Part shown: positions 34,158 through 46,391 of the stretch, in pieces
Position numbering within the stretch: position 1 is the stretch's first letter
Layout of the letters: the number at the start of each line of letters is the position of its first letter
Assembly: GCA_017871115.1 (NCBI GenBank)
Contig: JAFCIZ010000005.1
Span: forward strand, 2,464,501 to 2,528,500
Direction of reading: 5' to 3'
Length of the DNA: 64,000 nucleotides
Source of the DNA: Cunninghamella blakesleeana
Lineage: Eukaryota; Mucoromycota; Mucoromycetes; Mucorales; Cunninghamellaceae
Made by a program: the position numbers and the translations under genes
The notes under the pieces: generated by a model
Seen by the model: the letters and a program-made list of their open reading frames with translations, nothing else
What the model was told of the DNA's origin: nothing
Databases searched by the model: none

Positions 34158-34649
34158 AAATATAAAATGAAAGTAAAGATCAAGAATTAAATAAACATAT
34201 ATATATATATTAGAGCAACAGCTATTGCAGAAAAACTATGTATGGATTTTGCATTAGTACATAAAGAAAGAAGACAAAAATATACACAAAAAACCGACTT
34301 AATGTTAGTAGGGGACGTACGTGGAAAGGATTGTATATTAGTGGACGATATTGCCGATACATCTTATACTATCACCAAAGCTGCTAAAATGTTACGTGAT
34401 CATGGTGCGCTTAAAATTTATGCCATTGTCAGTCATGCTTTACTTTCTGCTAATGCCGTGGAAAATATTGAACAAAGTGCTATTGATCAATTAATCGTCA
34501 GTAACTCCGTACCGCAATCTCAGCATTCTCGTAGTGATAAAATTAAAGTATTCGATGTGGCCCCTCTTTTTACCGAAGCTATTAGAAGAAGTCACTTTGG
34601 TGAATCCATGTTAAATCTTGATTGGTATTTTAATGATAAAACTTCTTAA
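33206..34649 (+). CDS. Ribose-phosphate pyrophosphokinase (PRPP synthetase)
   Basis: Makes PRPP from ribose-5-phosphate and ATP for purine, pyrimidine, His and Trp synthesis. Exons 33206-33826, 33979-34109 and 34214-34649 give 395 aa. The start at 33206 ([19 protein letters not shown]) is used although the frame is open further upstream, because upstream is poly-Phe low complexity. Motifs: [90 protein letters not shown] and the PRPP loop [13 protein letters not shown]. Between FPYSRQ and the LLTCAGAD helix there is a roughly 70-residue Pro/Gln/Asn insertion (about 110-178), typical of some fungal non-homologous-region subunits. The PRPP loop lacks the usual glycine pair. It may work with another subunit. 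Confidence 0.9.
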
Positions 34650-34864
34650 AAACAATAATATATGTAATTGAAATCTTATAAATAATAATAATAATAGATT
34701 AATGAAATATATATGTATGTATTTTATTCATATTAAAGTGTAAAAAGAAAAAGAAATTATGAAATAATAATAATAAAAATAATAATAATAAATAATAAAA
34801 AGCATTTATATTTTCCTTCTTTTTTTAAAAAAAAATAAAAAATAAAAATAAAAAATGGATAATT
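34650..34864. other. Convergent 3' region
   Basis: 215 bp between the stop codons of the PRPP synthetase and alpha-mannosidase genes. AAT repeats and polyadenylation-like AATAAA signals face both ways. Confidence 0.4.
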
Positions 34865-35617
34865 TTAAAATTTAATTTTTAATGTCATGATTTGGAATGG
34901 CTTAAATTGAAGTAACGCACCTTCGGCTTGCTGCTTTTTACGAGCCTCATGTTGTAAAAAGGATATCTCATCATCTAATACTCGAAGGTTTTTACTAAAT
35001 GTTCTTTCAGCGCCTTTTGCATCATTGGTCATAAGATAAATAGTTTCTAATTCATCTTCTAATATATTACATAAACATATACATTTCATTGGCAACGAGC
35101 TATATATATATAAATAATATATGTATATACATTTATGTTAACTATATATATTAATATTTAATTTATATGTATCTCTTTTAATTATATATATATATTACCA
35201 ATGAAATCTAGCTTTAGCATGCCCTCCATAAGCTTCGTATAATCTAATAATAACATCATCCGAATCTTCTGCTTTTTTAATAGTATCAAGGATAATATTA
35301 GGAGCTTCTTCAATTCTAAATTTGGGTATATTTTGCATTAATCCATTTATTTTATAAGGTAACATTCTAATAATAAAATACGTAAAAAAAAATAGAGTTT
35401 ATATTAAAATGATATCATATTATTATATTTTTATTATTTTTATAATTATTTTACCTTGTACGTAATGGTACATTAAAATTATAACCTTCACGGACTACAT
35501 CAGACTGCATAAAGTGACCTTCATGTGGATATATTGCATATTTGAACGCATGATGTCCTAAAATAAATATCATATACAATTATTATTTTGGTAATTCATA
35601 TGTTTACAAATATAAAA

Positions 35618-35652
<35 letters not shown>

Positions 35653-35653
35653 G

Positions 35654-35702
<49 letters not shown>

Positions 35703-36129
35703 CCAATATCACAATTTGAATCAGGAGCTTTAGGTGATCTTATTAATGAAAGACGTAAAACATTTCCATGTGTTGAATAACCGTACTTGCAATCATTTAA
35801 TAAGGCTATACCATAGCCATATTCTGACATATCAGCAAACTTCAAAGCTACCACCTCAAATTTTGAACCATCCCATGAAGTATTATAGTGAGTTGGACGT
35901 TGAACTGTACCATACTGTGTTTCATATATTACCTAATAGTTTAATTATAATTATATTCATGTTATTAAGATACTATATTTCATTAATGCTGTTTATTTTT
36001 ATATCTTCTGTAATTTACATTATCGGTCATAATATCCCATGCAAACTCTACTTTCTTTAATATTTTAATGATAATAAAATAATGTAAAATTAATAAATTT
36101 ATAGATTAAATATAAATTACTTTTTTTTA

Positions 36130-36163
<34 letters not shown>

Positions 36164-39123
36164 AAATGTTAATATTAACGTCATTTTTATATACCAAAAA
36201 TTTTCTGTTTTCATTCCAATCCACCTCTGTTTCAAAATCAACACGCCTTGATATTGCTGTCAATATAACAAATTGACGAATCCGGCTAGTTTCTGATATA
36301 GTTTTTTCAATAAGCAAAGTTGCACGTAATGGACCATGTTCTACTATATGTATAGATCCTTCTTCTGAAGTTACTCCTTTTTCCAAATGATACATTTCAA
36401 CTATCAATATATATAAAAAAATAACAACATTGAATAAAAATATAACCATGTAATCCCGTATTATTTAAACCAACTTACCATCCCAAGCTTGTTATTATAA
36501 AAATAAGCAAATGCATATAAAAAAAAACATTAATAATGAATTCATCGAATAGTATAATGATTTATATTCTTGTCTTTTTTTTTTTTTTTTTTTTTTTTTT
36601 ACCATCCCAGAAAAGTGGCTAAAAATATAAAAGAATGGTAAATAAATAATGGCAATAATTGATATTAGTAAATTTTATTTTTTTTAATTTTTTTTGTCAT
36701 TTTTAAAGATATATAGGTTTTATTTTATTTATTATAATTTTTTTCGACTTACAATATCTTCATACATCCTGAATACATTTCCACGTTCGCCGGGTTTAAT
36801 TAATTCACGACTATTAAAAAAGATAGTAATAAGAATTATATTAATAAGAATAATACGAGTATATATATATATATATAATAGGTAGAATCATGCCCTGCTC
36901 TTATATTATTACGTCAATTTTTTATCAAATAGACCTATCAGATGACCAGTTTTATCAAAAGTAACTTGAAGGAATTCATTTTCAACTAAAATATTGTTGT
37001 TTCGATCAGTTTGTACTTTGACAGGTACGTAGTCAATTGTTTGATCTAATGTATATTCTCTGATACCCAAAGGTGGTACTTGTTTTACTAAAGAATAAAT
37101 AGATTTATATCAATATTAATGAGAAAAAAAAAAAGAGCATATATACATTTTATTTTATTTTAATTTTATTATTGTTACCTAAAGCGTAGCCAGTAGGACC
37201 AAAAGCAGATCTTTGCTGTAATGTTGGTATTTCGTCATTTAACGGTACTTCAATTATCTCACTTCGTTCCCATGCTAATGAGTTGAATACACTTATTGCT
37301 ATATATATATATATATATATATATTTAGAATACATTACAGTATTATATATGTTTGATTAATTGTATTATATTTAATTACATTTCATTGCTCCTAAAGAAG
37401 GATTCTCTAGTGCCAGTATTTTATCCCAAAAATCATCATACATCTTTTTCCCTTCATTATTAATTTTTGTAAACATCTAAAATAAAAAAGTATTTATAAT
37501 AATTGGTATGAGTATCAGTTACTAAAATGACTTTTTTTAAGATTATATATATACATAAAGTTTACCTGAATGCAATCATCATATACCATTTCAATGGAAG
37601 ATCCAGATATAACATCATGAAATTGTATCAAACATATCATTTTCCAGTATTCATCAAATTTATCTTTGGGATATCTAAAGATATATACATAGGTTGTTAT
37701 TTATTTAGTTTTATATTATAATATATACCATGCCTTTTTATTATTTTATATTTTATTCACTTACTGAAATCGTCTTTTGTCTATAATGTGGATAAATGTA
37801 GCTAACATTTCCAATTCTCGTAATAAAAATTCGCTACTTCTATTATATTTTTTACATAATGCATGCGTGGTAAAAATTCCTCTATGCAATTCAAAGTACT
37901 AAAATATCACATATATATAAAATAAAGATTATTAAATCACAACAATTAAAACAATCAGGTATAAAGTAATAATTATAATGAATAGCTTACCAATTCACCT
38001 TTCCAGCTATTTAATGCTGTAGTTTCTCGTTCCACTTTTTCATAAAAGTCATCCTGTGTACTAAATTCAACTTTAGGCAGTCCATCCTACCATGAAATGA
38101 AAGTAAAAAATAAAAGACATATATTAAAGATTAGAAAGAGACATGTATTAAATATACTCATTTTTTTATTGTATATTTAAGAATTTTTATTTCTTCATTT
38201 TATATAACTTACTACATTCTTCATTCTTCTTAAACGTTCAATCATACTAGCCAAAGGACCTATAATTATAAAGAGCAAACAATACCATTATATTTCAGTA
38301 ATCGATCTAAGATTTTTTTATATATCTATTTATATTTTACCCTATAAAAAAAAATCAATGATTAAATCATATATTCAGCAGCTTTTTTGTTATATATTAT
38401 TTTTATTCCGCTTTATTCCATTTTTTTTTTTTTTTTTGTATTATTTTACCCTAATAAAAAAAGCATATTAGAAAGAAGGAATCCATTTCAATCTTTTCCC
38501 TTAGTTTTTTTTTTTTTTTTAATTGTATGCTATATTATATATGAATGCGTATATATTTACCCTAATAAAAATATAGAAATAAAAATAAAAATGATAAAAT
38601 TCAGATCCTGTGTCAATTTAATTCATGCTATTTAAATATTTTATTTTTTATTACCTCCTCCATCACCATTGCCGTATACCAGTAAACTTGTATTAGAATA
38701 TTCTTTATCTCGATGATTTCGTACGCTGATAAAAATATACATACATGTATGTATTAGTATTTATACTAGTTTTAATAGTAATATATATTATATGATAAAA
38801 ATAACAAAAATAAAGTATAAACAGAATTTACGTTCTAATCAATTCTTCAGGAATACATTGAGCATTATAAGTATCTGAAGGCGCCATATGAGTAAGTACT
38901 TTTGTTCCATCTAAACCTATCCACCAAAATGTTGTCATTGGAAACTACAATTTCGAATTAGAAATAGACCATATATTAATTTTAGATTACAAGATTATAA
39001 TCATTATTACTTTAATACTTAACAACATGTTTATGTACCTTATTAACGTTATTCCAAGAAAGTTTTTGTGTAAAAAAATACTTCATATCTGCTAGTTTTA
39101 ACAATTGTGGTAACTATATTATA

Positions 39124-39163
<40 letters not shown>

Positions 39164-41220
39164 TATGACTTCGATCATGATTATTCAATTATTAAACATA
39201 CTTGTGATGAATATCCAAAAGAATCAGGTAGCCAAAATACTTTACATCTTTTCCCAAAATTTTCTTCAAAAAATCGTTGTCTATTATGAAGTAGAAATAT
39301 TTTAAGGAAAGTTATATAAGTTGTTATTATTGTAATATGTATATAATGTATTAAAATTACCCCAATAAAAATTGTCTGCATAAAGATTCCCCATTTGGCA
39401 TATTAGTATCCATTTCTACCCAAGTCTATTTTAATATAACATATATAAATATTTATATATTAATATTACTTTTATTATTTACATTTTTATTTATATGAAA
39501 TATTTATATATAAACATAAAAAATAAATTACCCCTCCAGTTGGTAAAAATTGGCCAATAGCAATCTTTTCGCGTATTCTTTCCCAAAGGTAAGAGTAATT
39601 ATTTTTCACCCATTCATATTGCTGAGCTTGAGAACAAATGAATTTATATTCAGAGTATCGATCCATGAGATCAATTTGTGAGGACCAACTTCTTGCTGCT
39701 TTCCGAATTGTTTCTTCAAACGGCCATAGCCAAGCAGTATCTATTAAAATATAAATAATTAATACAATAAAGATATATTTACTACTATAATAGCTTTACA
39801 TTTAATAATAAGTAATTTATGTAACTAATTTGTAATTATAAATCTTCTTTATTTTACCAATATGACAATGTCCAATAGCATGAATTTCATGTTGTGCATC
39901 ACCGTTTTTTGCTGATAGAAACTCCGAAGATATTTCTAGACAATTTAAAAGGGAATAATCATCACCAGGAATAAATGTATTTAAAATTCGATTTGCTGTG
40001 TACATTGCTTGAGATGATCTTAATGATTCAGGTTCTAAATCTTTTGCCATACTTAAAATAATTTGATAATCATACAACAATCGCCATGCAAGTTTATTAG
40101 GGATAGCTAAATCCTAATATATTAAAAAAATTGAAATAAATGTGACCATAATATGCATATAAATATTTTTTTTAATATCTTGATAGAGATTTTTATCATT
40201 ATTATTATTATTTACCAACTCTGTCAAATTAAAAAATCTATTAGGATCAGGTGGACCAATTAATCCATTTCCAGCACCAAACATACCATTACAGGCCATT
40301 TCAATATAAAACTGTATCACTTCGCCCCCTTCTGCCTGGGTAGTTAATATATAATCATATCTTGCATCACTTCCACCTATCAATCAAATACCAAATTCTA
40401 TAAGTATACAAGATTATATATATATGAATATATGAATATGATACTTATATATGAATTTATTTTATTTATTCCATACTTCCTCCAGTTAATCCTTGTAATG
40501 GTACACCATCCATACTCCAAATCAAAGCTTCATTATTAGAATTCCAAATAAAATGTACTTCTTCACCAACAAATTCGTTTGGGATTTGTATTTTTACATG
40601 AAACCAATGTGTAGACTATGTTTTTTCGAATAATAATAATAATAATAATAATAATTAGAATACCAATCATTTAATTTCACTGTATTATTATAGCCATATA
40701 ATTCTGTTCTTCTGTTGCTTTTTTAAACTTTTTTTCTTGGAGTTTTGTTTCTTTTTATTAGATAAATATCCATTCTCAACCATATTATTTTTTAAAAAAG
40801 TAAAAAAAATAACATAAATGTATTACCCAACTTGGACCAAACCACTCACCGCGCCTTGTAGAAGTAAAGTCTTCCCTAATAGCTTCTTCAAAAGATATTC
40901 TTTTTAAATCAGGAACACTATAAACCAATAACGATATATATTCCTCTAAGTTATAATAATAGTAATAAATGCATATATTTCTATAAGTACAACTACGAAT
41001 GATAAACATTATATATATAAAGGTAAAAAGATATGATATTTGTTATATATATACCTGAATTGGTACGTGCTTTATAAAGTTGAGATAATAAGTTGAGATC
41101 GTTTGCATTAGCACCACTGTTAATAAAGTTATCACATCGATCAATTGTTATACTACGTGTACCTTTAGGACTATCCAATACTTCAGGTACATGTCGTTTT
41201 AAATTGTAATATCCATGCAT
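34865..41220 (-). CDS. AMS1: GH38 alpha-mannosidase, 27 exons with two microexons
   Basis: Vacuolar/cytosolic class II alpha-mannosidase that trims free oligosaccharides. The 27 exons run from 41055-41220 to 34865-35099 and give 1096 aa, close to yeast Ams1 (1083). The N-terminus has [12 protein letters not shown] and [15 protein letters not shown]. The catalytic core has [19 protein letters not shown] (Zn ligands His and Asp), [13 protein letters not shown] (nucleophile Asp), [11 protein letters not shown] and [14 protein letters not shown] (Zn His). The C-terminal sandwich has [31 protein letters not shown] and [13 protein letters not shown]. Exons 20 (36603-36618, 16 nt) and 21 (36479-36487, 9 nt) supply PLFWDAWDVEMYHLE, which matches the family exactly. 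No signal peptide, consistent with Cvt-type import of Ams1. All phases close without adjustment. Confidence 0.95.
35659..35701. repeat. (TA)n microsatellite in AMS1 intron
   Basis: About 43 bp of uninterrupted AT dinucleotides directly beside the donor of AMS1 exon 24 on the minus strand. Confidence 0.95.
36575..36600 (-). repeat. Poly(A)26 tract at a 5' splice site
   Basis: On the minus strand, 26 A residues follow the GT of the donor after the 16-nt microexon of AMS1. Confidence 0.9.
39126..39163. repeat. (ATT)n microsatellite in AMS1 intron
   Basis: About 38 bp of ATT repeats lying in the intron before exon 9 (minus strand). Confidence 0.95.
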
Positions 41221-42176
41221 ACTATTTTATTTTTTTTATTTCGAAATAAAATGTAAAAATATTATAAGGAAAATTGAAAAGAAATAGGACGACCTTTTTT
41301 TAAAAAAATTAAAATTCGCACTTCAAAGTTAAACACCCGTGTCCATTTTTGGTGAAAACAAAATTTCACTATCTTTTAGGATAAAGTCGATCAAAATAAT
41401 AAATATTTTGAATTCATGCTTAATAAAATAAGCATTCTTTTTATTTTTCGTTTTTTACATATATTCATATATTTTAAAAATATATATTAAAATAAAATAA
41501 AGAGTTATGAGAACGTATATAAAATAAAATTTTATTTTTGAAAATAATAGTTTGAGATTAGCACATAAAATTAAAGATGTGTTCATATTTTATTACAACA
41601 ATCCATTTACATAAAATTTTAATATAACCATATGTAACATCACTATGTCCTCAATGTCAAATAATTTTCATTCAATTATCTTAAATACTAACTAATTAAA
41701 TTAGAGACTAAAACTTTAAGCGAAGTACTTATATACGTATATAATCCCAAAAACTATAGAACAGTAATTTGAAATTTTATTAGATAAACAGCACCAATAT
41801 CTATTATATAGGAGCTATGTCCCATAAAATGATTATAAATATTTAAAAACATAAGGATAAAACTTCAAGTTAGATATTCATTTTTTTTCTACAGATACTA
41901 AACCAGTCGGCTCAGAATTGTACTAGTCATTAGCAAGGCCAGCCTATAAATATATATTAACCAACTATTATTAAATGGCCATGAATATATGTGGAATAAA
42001 TTAGTGATTCATTTTTAAGTTAAATATTCATTTGCATTTTTACATAATGAATCAACTGGTTCGAAAGTTTTAGCATGATAATTAACATTGTTATCTCCTA
42101 CATGAAGACTAAATTTCATTGATTATGTTAGATATTCACTAATTTATTTAAGGATAACACGCAATTAATAAATGTA
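41221..42176. other. Intergenic, AMS1 promoter side
   Basis: About 955 bp between the AMS1 start and the mariner insertion. It presumably holds the AMS1 promoter. No ORF or repeat of known type was recognised. It ends with the TA target duplication at 42175-42176. Confidence 0.4.
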
Positions 42177-42202
42177 CACCTAGAGGCAAAACTGATCACG
42201 GT
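42177..42202 (+). repeat. Left terminal inverted repeat
   Basis: Starts CACCTAGAGGCAAAACTG and pairs with the right end with one mismatch (G versus A at the seventh base). Confidence 0.92.
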
Positions 42203-42576
42203 GCTCGCTTTTTTGATTGTTTGGCGTTATATTTTATTTAATACAACTAAAAGAAATATGTTGATGGGTGATAAATTTTCCTTAACTAATACTCTATATT
42301 TTGACACAATATGGTTTAAAGTCCATGGTCAATAAATGGAAATTAAATTAATTTAAAAAAAAAAATCCAAAATTTCCGGATCGGTGATTTTTAAAAAAAA
42401 GTTTGTGTTTTTATTTAAACCTCCATGGCCTGTTTCAAATCGGTCAATATTTTATTTCTTCAAATATTTATATTCTGTATTTTGTATATTTATTTTAACC
42501 TTCTTCTTTTTCTCTTTACATTTATTTTTAAATTGCATAAGTTTTACTGTGATCAAATACTTGATATTTTATTAAT

Positions 42577-43596
42577 ATGACTTATATTACAAGACAAAAG
42601 AAACAATATATAACTGATGCAATAAAACATGGTGATACTCATAGGGCAATAGCAGAAAAATATAATATATCTGTTGGGGAAATATCAAAAATTAGACAGT
42701 CAATTGGGCCAATAAAAACATGTCACGGTGGTCGACCAAAAATAATATCCAAACATACCTCTAATTTAATTGCTAGATCTATTAAAACGGGGAAGGTTAT
42801 CAATGCTGTTGAAACTCAGAGATATTTAAAGTATAATAATATTAGTGATGCAAGCCTTCGGACTATTCGTAGGTTCCTTAAATCTCGAAACCTTTTTGCT
42901 CATAAAAAAAGAAAAGTATTTCCAATATCACGTGATGTCAAAAAAAACCGTTTGCAGTTTGCAAAAATGTATGGTGGTTGGGACTCTAGTGATTGGGATA
43001 AAGTAATCTTTGCTGACGAAACTAGGGTGCACAGGTTTGGTGGAGAAGGCTATCAGTGGGTGTGGGGAGAAAGAAATAGGCCTACAAAACCACATGAAGT
43101 ATATGAAGTGCCAAAAGGTGGTGGAGGTTCAGTATGCCTTTGGGGTTGTATAACAGCGCAAGGTGTCGGTTACTTGACTAGAATAGATCCGACCATGGAT
43201 ACGCAATTGTTTATAGATATCATGAATGACGAATTTATAAAAACTGTAGAATGGTATAACTTTGACAAATCACAGGTTAAATTGTTGCAAGATAAAGATC
43301 CTAAACATACAGCAAAAGCATCCCAAGAATGGTACAAAAAAAACAATGTGGATTTACTTTATTGGCCTACGTACTCTCCTGATTTAAATCCCATTGAAAA
43401 CATGTGGGCTTATCTAAAGCAATTGTTACATGAAAAGTATGCTGAACCTGCTGTATCATTGGATGATTTGTGGGAACGTATCCAAGTCATTTGGGATTCT
43501 CCGGCTATGAACAATATGGCTAAAACTGTTGTCCATTCCATGCCTAAGAGGTGCGATTTAGTAATACAAAATAAAGGTGATCATATACATTATTAA
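42577..43596 (+). CDS. Tc1/mariner transposase (DD34E)
   Basis: Intronless, 339 aa. The N-terminus has a helix-turn-helix (HRAIAEKYNISVGEISKIRQ) and a second helical DNA-binding region (ARSIKTGKVINAVETQRYL, then LRTIRRFLKSRNL). The catalytic triad is visible: Asp in VIFADET, Asp in LLQDKDPKHTA and Glu in SPDLNPIENMW. Counting gives 34 residues between the second Asp and the Glu, which is the Tc1-like DD34E class. The ORF has no stop or frameshift and ends near DLVIQNKGDHIHY. Upstream, 400 bp of AT-rich sequence separates it from the left end. Start: first ATG, directly before YITRQKKQYITDAIKHG. A functional enzyme is plausible but not shown. Confidence 0.95.
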   Translation: MTYITRQKKQYITDAIKHGDTHRAIAEKYNISVGEISKIRQSIGPIKTCHGGRPKIISKHTSNLIARSIKTGKVINAVETQRYLKYNNISDASLRTIRRFLKSRNLFAHKKRKVFPISRDVKKNRLQFAKMYGGWDSSDWDKVIFADETRVHRFGGEGYQWVWGERNRPTKPHEVYEVPKGGGGSVCLWGCITAQGVGYLTRIDPTMDTQLFIDIMNDEFIKTVEWYNFDKSQVKLLQDKDPKHTAKASQEWYKKNNVDLLYWPTYSPDLNPIENMWAYLKQLLHEKYAEPAVSLDDLWERIQVIWDSPAMNNMAKTVVHSMPKRCDLVIQNKGDHIHY

Positions 43597-43832
43597 ACAG
43601 TAGATATCAGTTATTGTATGAAGTTGTATTTTTTTACAGACTTATAAAAACTAGAAATAAAAATTTTAAAATACATTTTTTACATAATAAACACATTAAT
43701 AGTATTTGTATTACTGCATGAAAGAAAAGTCAATCATGCGAGGATACATTTAAAGAAAATAAATAATTAAACTTGTATTTGAATATTTAGTACAAAATCA
43801 AGTCCAATCAAAAATAACTAAAAAATCAAAAA

Positions 43833-43858
43833 ACCGTGATCAGTTTTGCCTTTAGGTG
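43833..43858 (-). repeat. Right terminal inverted repeat
   Basis: The reverse complement begins CACCTAAAGGCAAAACTG, followed by a TA target duplication outside the element. Confidence 0.92.
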
Positions 43859-44039
43859 TATATACATAGTCTTTTGATTTTTACATATTTGATTTTCTTT
43901 CTTTATTATATATATTTATAATAATAATAACAATAATAATAATACTTTATTTTAATAAATTCTATGATTAAAAAATATAATAAAAGATAAAATATATTCA
44001 TATACATATATATGTAATAAATATTTATAAAAAACTAAG

Positions 44040-45853
44040 TTAATCGAGATTTTCCTGTGGAGGTACAGTGGTCGTTGATTCTTCAACGTATGTATAACTT
44101 TTTTCATTTGTTTCATCAAAAGCATAAAAATCTGTTACTTTTAATGGTCTCATATTGATATTCTATTTAAATATAAAAAAGAATAATTGTTAATAAACTA
44201 TTTATAACATTATTATTCATCATTTTCCTTTTATATATTACCTTTGTATCAATATTAATTAAATCTTGACTTGCATCATCACTATTTTTTGGTTGTACAG
44301 TTCTAACATATTCACGAATGGGTATCATGGCTGCATTACGACAAAGTTCCTTTAAATCACTACCAGAACATCCAGCGGTACGTTGTACTAATTCGGTCAT
44401 ATTAAAATCAGGTGCTAATGTAATGTCTTTGAGAAGCTATAATATAAATATAAATATAAATGTATATATATTTGTATAAATATGAATGTCATTTTTTTTA
44501 TTTTATTTTTTCTTGATTTATTTTATCATCATTCTCCATTTATATTGTCTTTCAATGTATCATTGTAAATGATTTATTTATTACCAATTCCAAAATGCTC
44601 CTTCGTTGAGCTTCATTAGGTAATCGAACAGAAAATCTTTTTGGCATACGTCTTAAAATAGCAGAATCGATATCGTTTGGACGATTAGTAGCACCTAAAA
44701 TAACAATACGACTATCTTCTCCAGTAGTTAAACCATCCCATAAACTCATAAATTCAGCCTTCATCATACCAGTGGTTTCATGATCATTACTTCTTCTTTC
44801 ACGTAAAAAGGAGTCGATTTCATCAATGAAGACAATAGAAGGTTGTAATTTTCTAGCTAAAGAGAAAACGGCAGCTGCTAATTTATTGGATTCACCATAA
44901 TATTTATCGGTTAATGTAGAGATATGTAAATTGATAAAAGTGGCATTGCTTTCTTTAGCAAGAGCTTTAGCCATCATTGTTTTACCACATCCGGGAGGAC
45001 CGAATAATAACACACCACGTGGGGCACCAAGTAAACCAGAAGCGGAGGTGAATAAATCAGGATAGCATAATGGATAAATAACACTTTCCCTTAAATCTTG
45101 AATAATATGATCCAACCCACCAATTTCTATATAATATAGTTGATATATATTAATTTAAGTATGAATTCTACGCTATATATATATATATATATATATATCT
45201 TTGTTCTTCTTTTAACCATTCAAATTTCTTTTTCTTTCTCTTATTATTATTATCATTATTATCATTTCTTCTTCTTATTATTATTAATATTAATATTTAC
45301 GCTTAAAGTTAACATGAATTTCATCTGCATGAATGACTTCTGTAGCAATAATTTGTTCATATTCTGTTAATTTTAAATCCTTTACCTAATATATATATAA
45401 CAAGAATATTCGTAAAAATATATTATTATAATTTCTTGTATTAATGTTATACCAAATAAAATAAAACCAATATATATATATTTAAATGATGAAAGAACTT
45501 ACGCCAAGTTTTCCAAGGACTTTATTACTTTTACTTTTAGCTTCTTGTCTTTTAGCTTTTGTAGGATCAAGTGAACCAATAATCCATTTAAAAGCAAAAT
45601 AAAAGGCTACTTGAGAAACAGCAAAGACGGCAACTATATACATACATATATATATATATATATTTATATATTTATATAAAAAGATTAAAAAAGTATGTAA
45701 ACTATTTAGGATATTTATATAAGTAAAGATAGCTTTCTATTCCTATTTTTTATTTTTTTATTTTTTTATTATATCTTCCATTCAGTTATTTTTATTTATA
45801 CCATCAGCTGCATATTTTTTTGTTTCAGGTCGTTGTATCCACGATTTAAGCAT
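44040..45853 (-). CDS. MSP1: Mitochondrial outer membrane AAA ATPase Msp1/ATAD1
   Basis: Extracts mislocalised tail-anchored proteins and stalled import substrates from the outer mitochondrial membrane. Exons 45802-45853, 45503-45633, 45301-45385, 44585-45126, 44242-44436 and 44040-44162 give 375 aa. An N-terminal membrane helix ([20 protein letters not shown]) is followed by a linker and the AAA domain. Key parts are [22 protein letters not shown], Walker A GPPGCGKT, the pore-loop region around [15 protein letters not shown], Walker [17 protein letters not shown], sensor [10 protein letters not shown] and arginine fingers in [11 protein letters not shown]. The small lid has [20 protein letters not shown]. 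Length and order match Msp1. The last exon adds an acidic/Thr tail. It is divergent from TOK1 across 538 bp. Confidence 0.95.
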
Positions 45854-46391
45854 ATTATATTTATTTTATTGTCTTTAATTTTTAAAAAAAAAATAAAAAA
45901 ATAAAATTAATGATAGAGAAAAAAGAAAGAGGGACCCAAAAAAATTGAGAGTAAAAAAAATGACAAAGGATAAATTCACGTGCTCAACTACAGTGACTTT
46001 TTCTGAACTTCAAAAAAAGGATCCACCTTTATATTATGCAATTTGTCAATTATTTATTAAGCTTTTATTTTCAAGCTATATACTATAGGCCATTCATTAT
46101 ATTATTATTATTATTATTATTTGATTTATTTATTATACCATATATATAAACAATACTAATAAGAAAAAAAATAAGAAAAAATTAATAACAATTTTATATA
46201 TCTATTAATTTAATATAATGATTCATAAATAGCAAAATTGCCGCATAAAATTAAAATTAAAAAGCTTAAAACAAATAATTTTTCTTCTTTTTCTTTCTCT
46301 CTCTTTCTTTTTCTTTTTTTTTAAATATATATATATATAAATTTATATTTATACAATATCAATCATAATTGTTCTCCCTGGTATTAGGGAA
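45854..46391. promoter_or_regulatory. Divergent intergenic region MSP1 / TOK1
   Basis: 538 bp between divergent starts. It contains a CACGTG box at 45977-45982, an ATT repeat near 46098-46121 and a CT-rich stretch just before TOK1 (about 46275-46320). No other gene. Confidence 0.45.

Larger units (their letters stand above)
42177..43858 (+). mobile_element. Tc1/mariner-family DNA transposon, apparently complete
   Basis: 1682-bp element flanked by TA on both sides (42175-42176 and 43859-43860), the target duplication of this superfamily. The terminal inverted repeats are 26 bp (42177-42202 and 43833-43858), beginning CACCTA(G/A)AGGCAAAACTG, with one mismatch. A further TTTTTTGATT match lies a few bases inward. 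It carries a single intact transposase gene. Intact ends, intact ORF and nearly identical repeats suggest recent insertion. Confidence 0.93.

Noticed and set aside
41221..42176. Second transposon or remnant beside the mariner element
   Set aside because: No terminal repeats, ORF or duplication was found, only AT-rich intergenic sequence.
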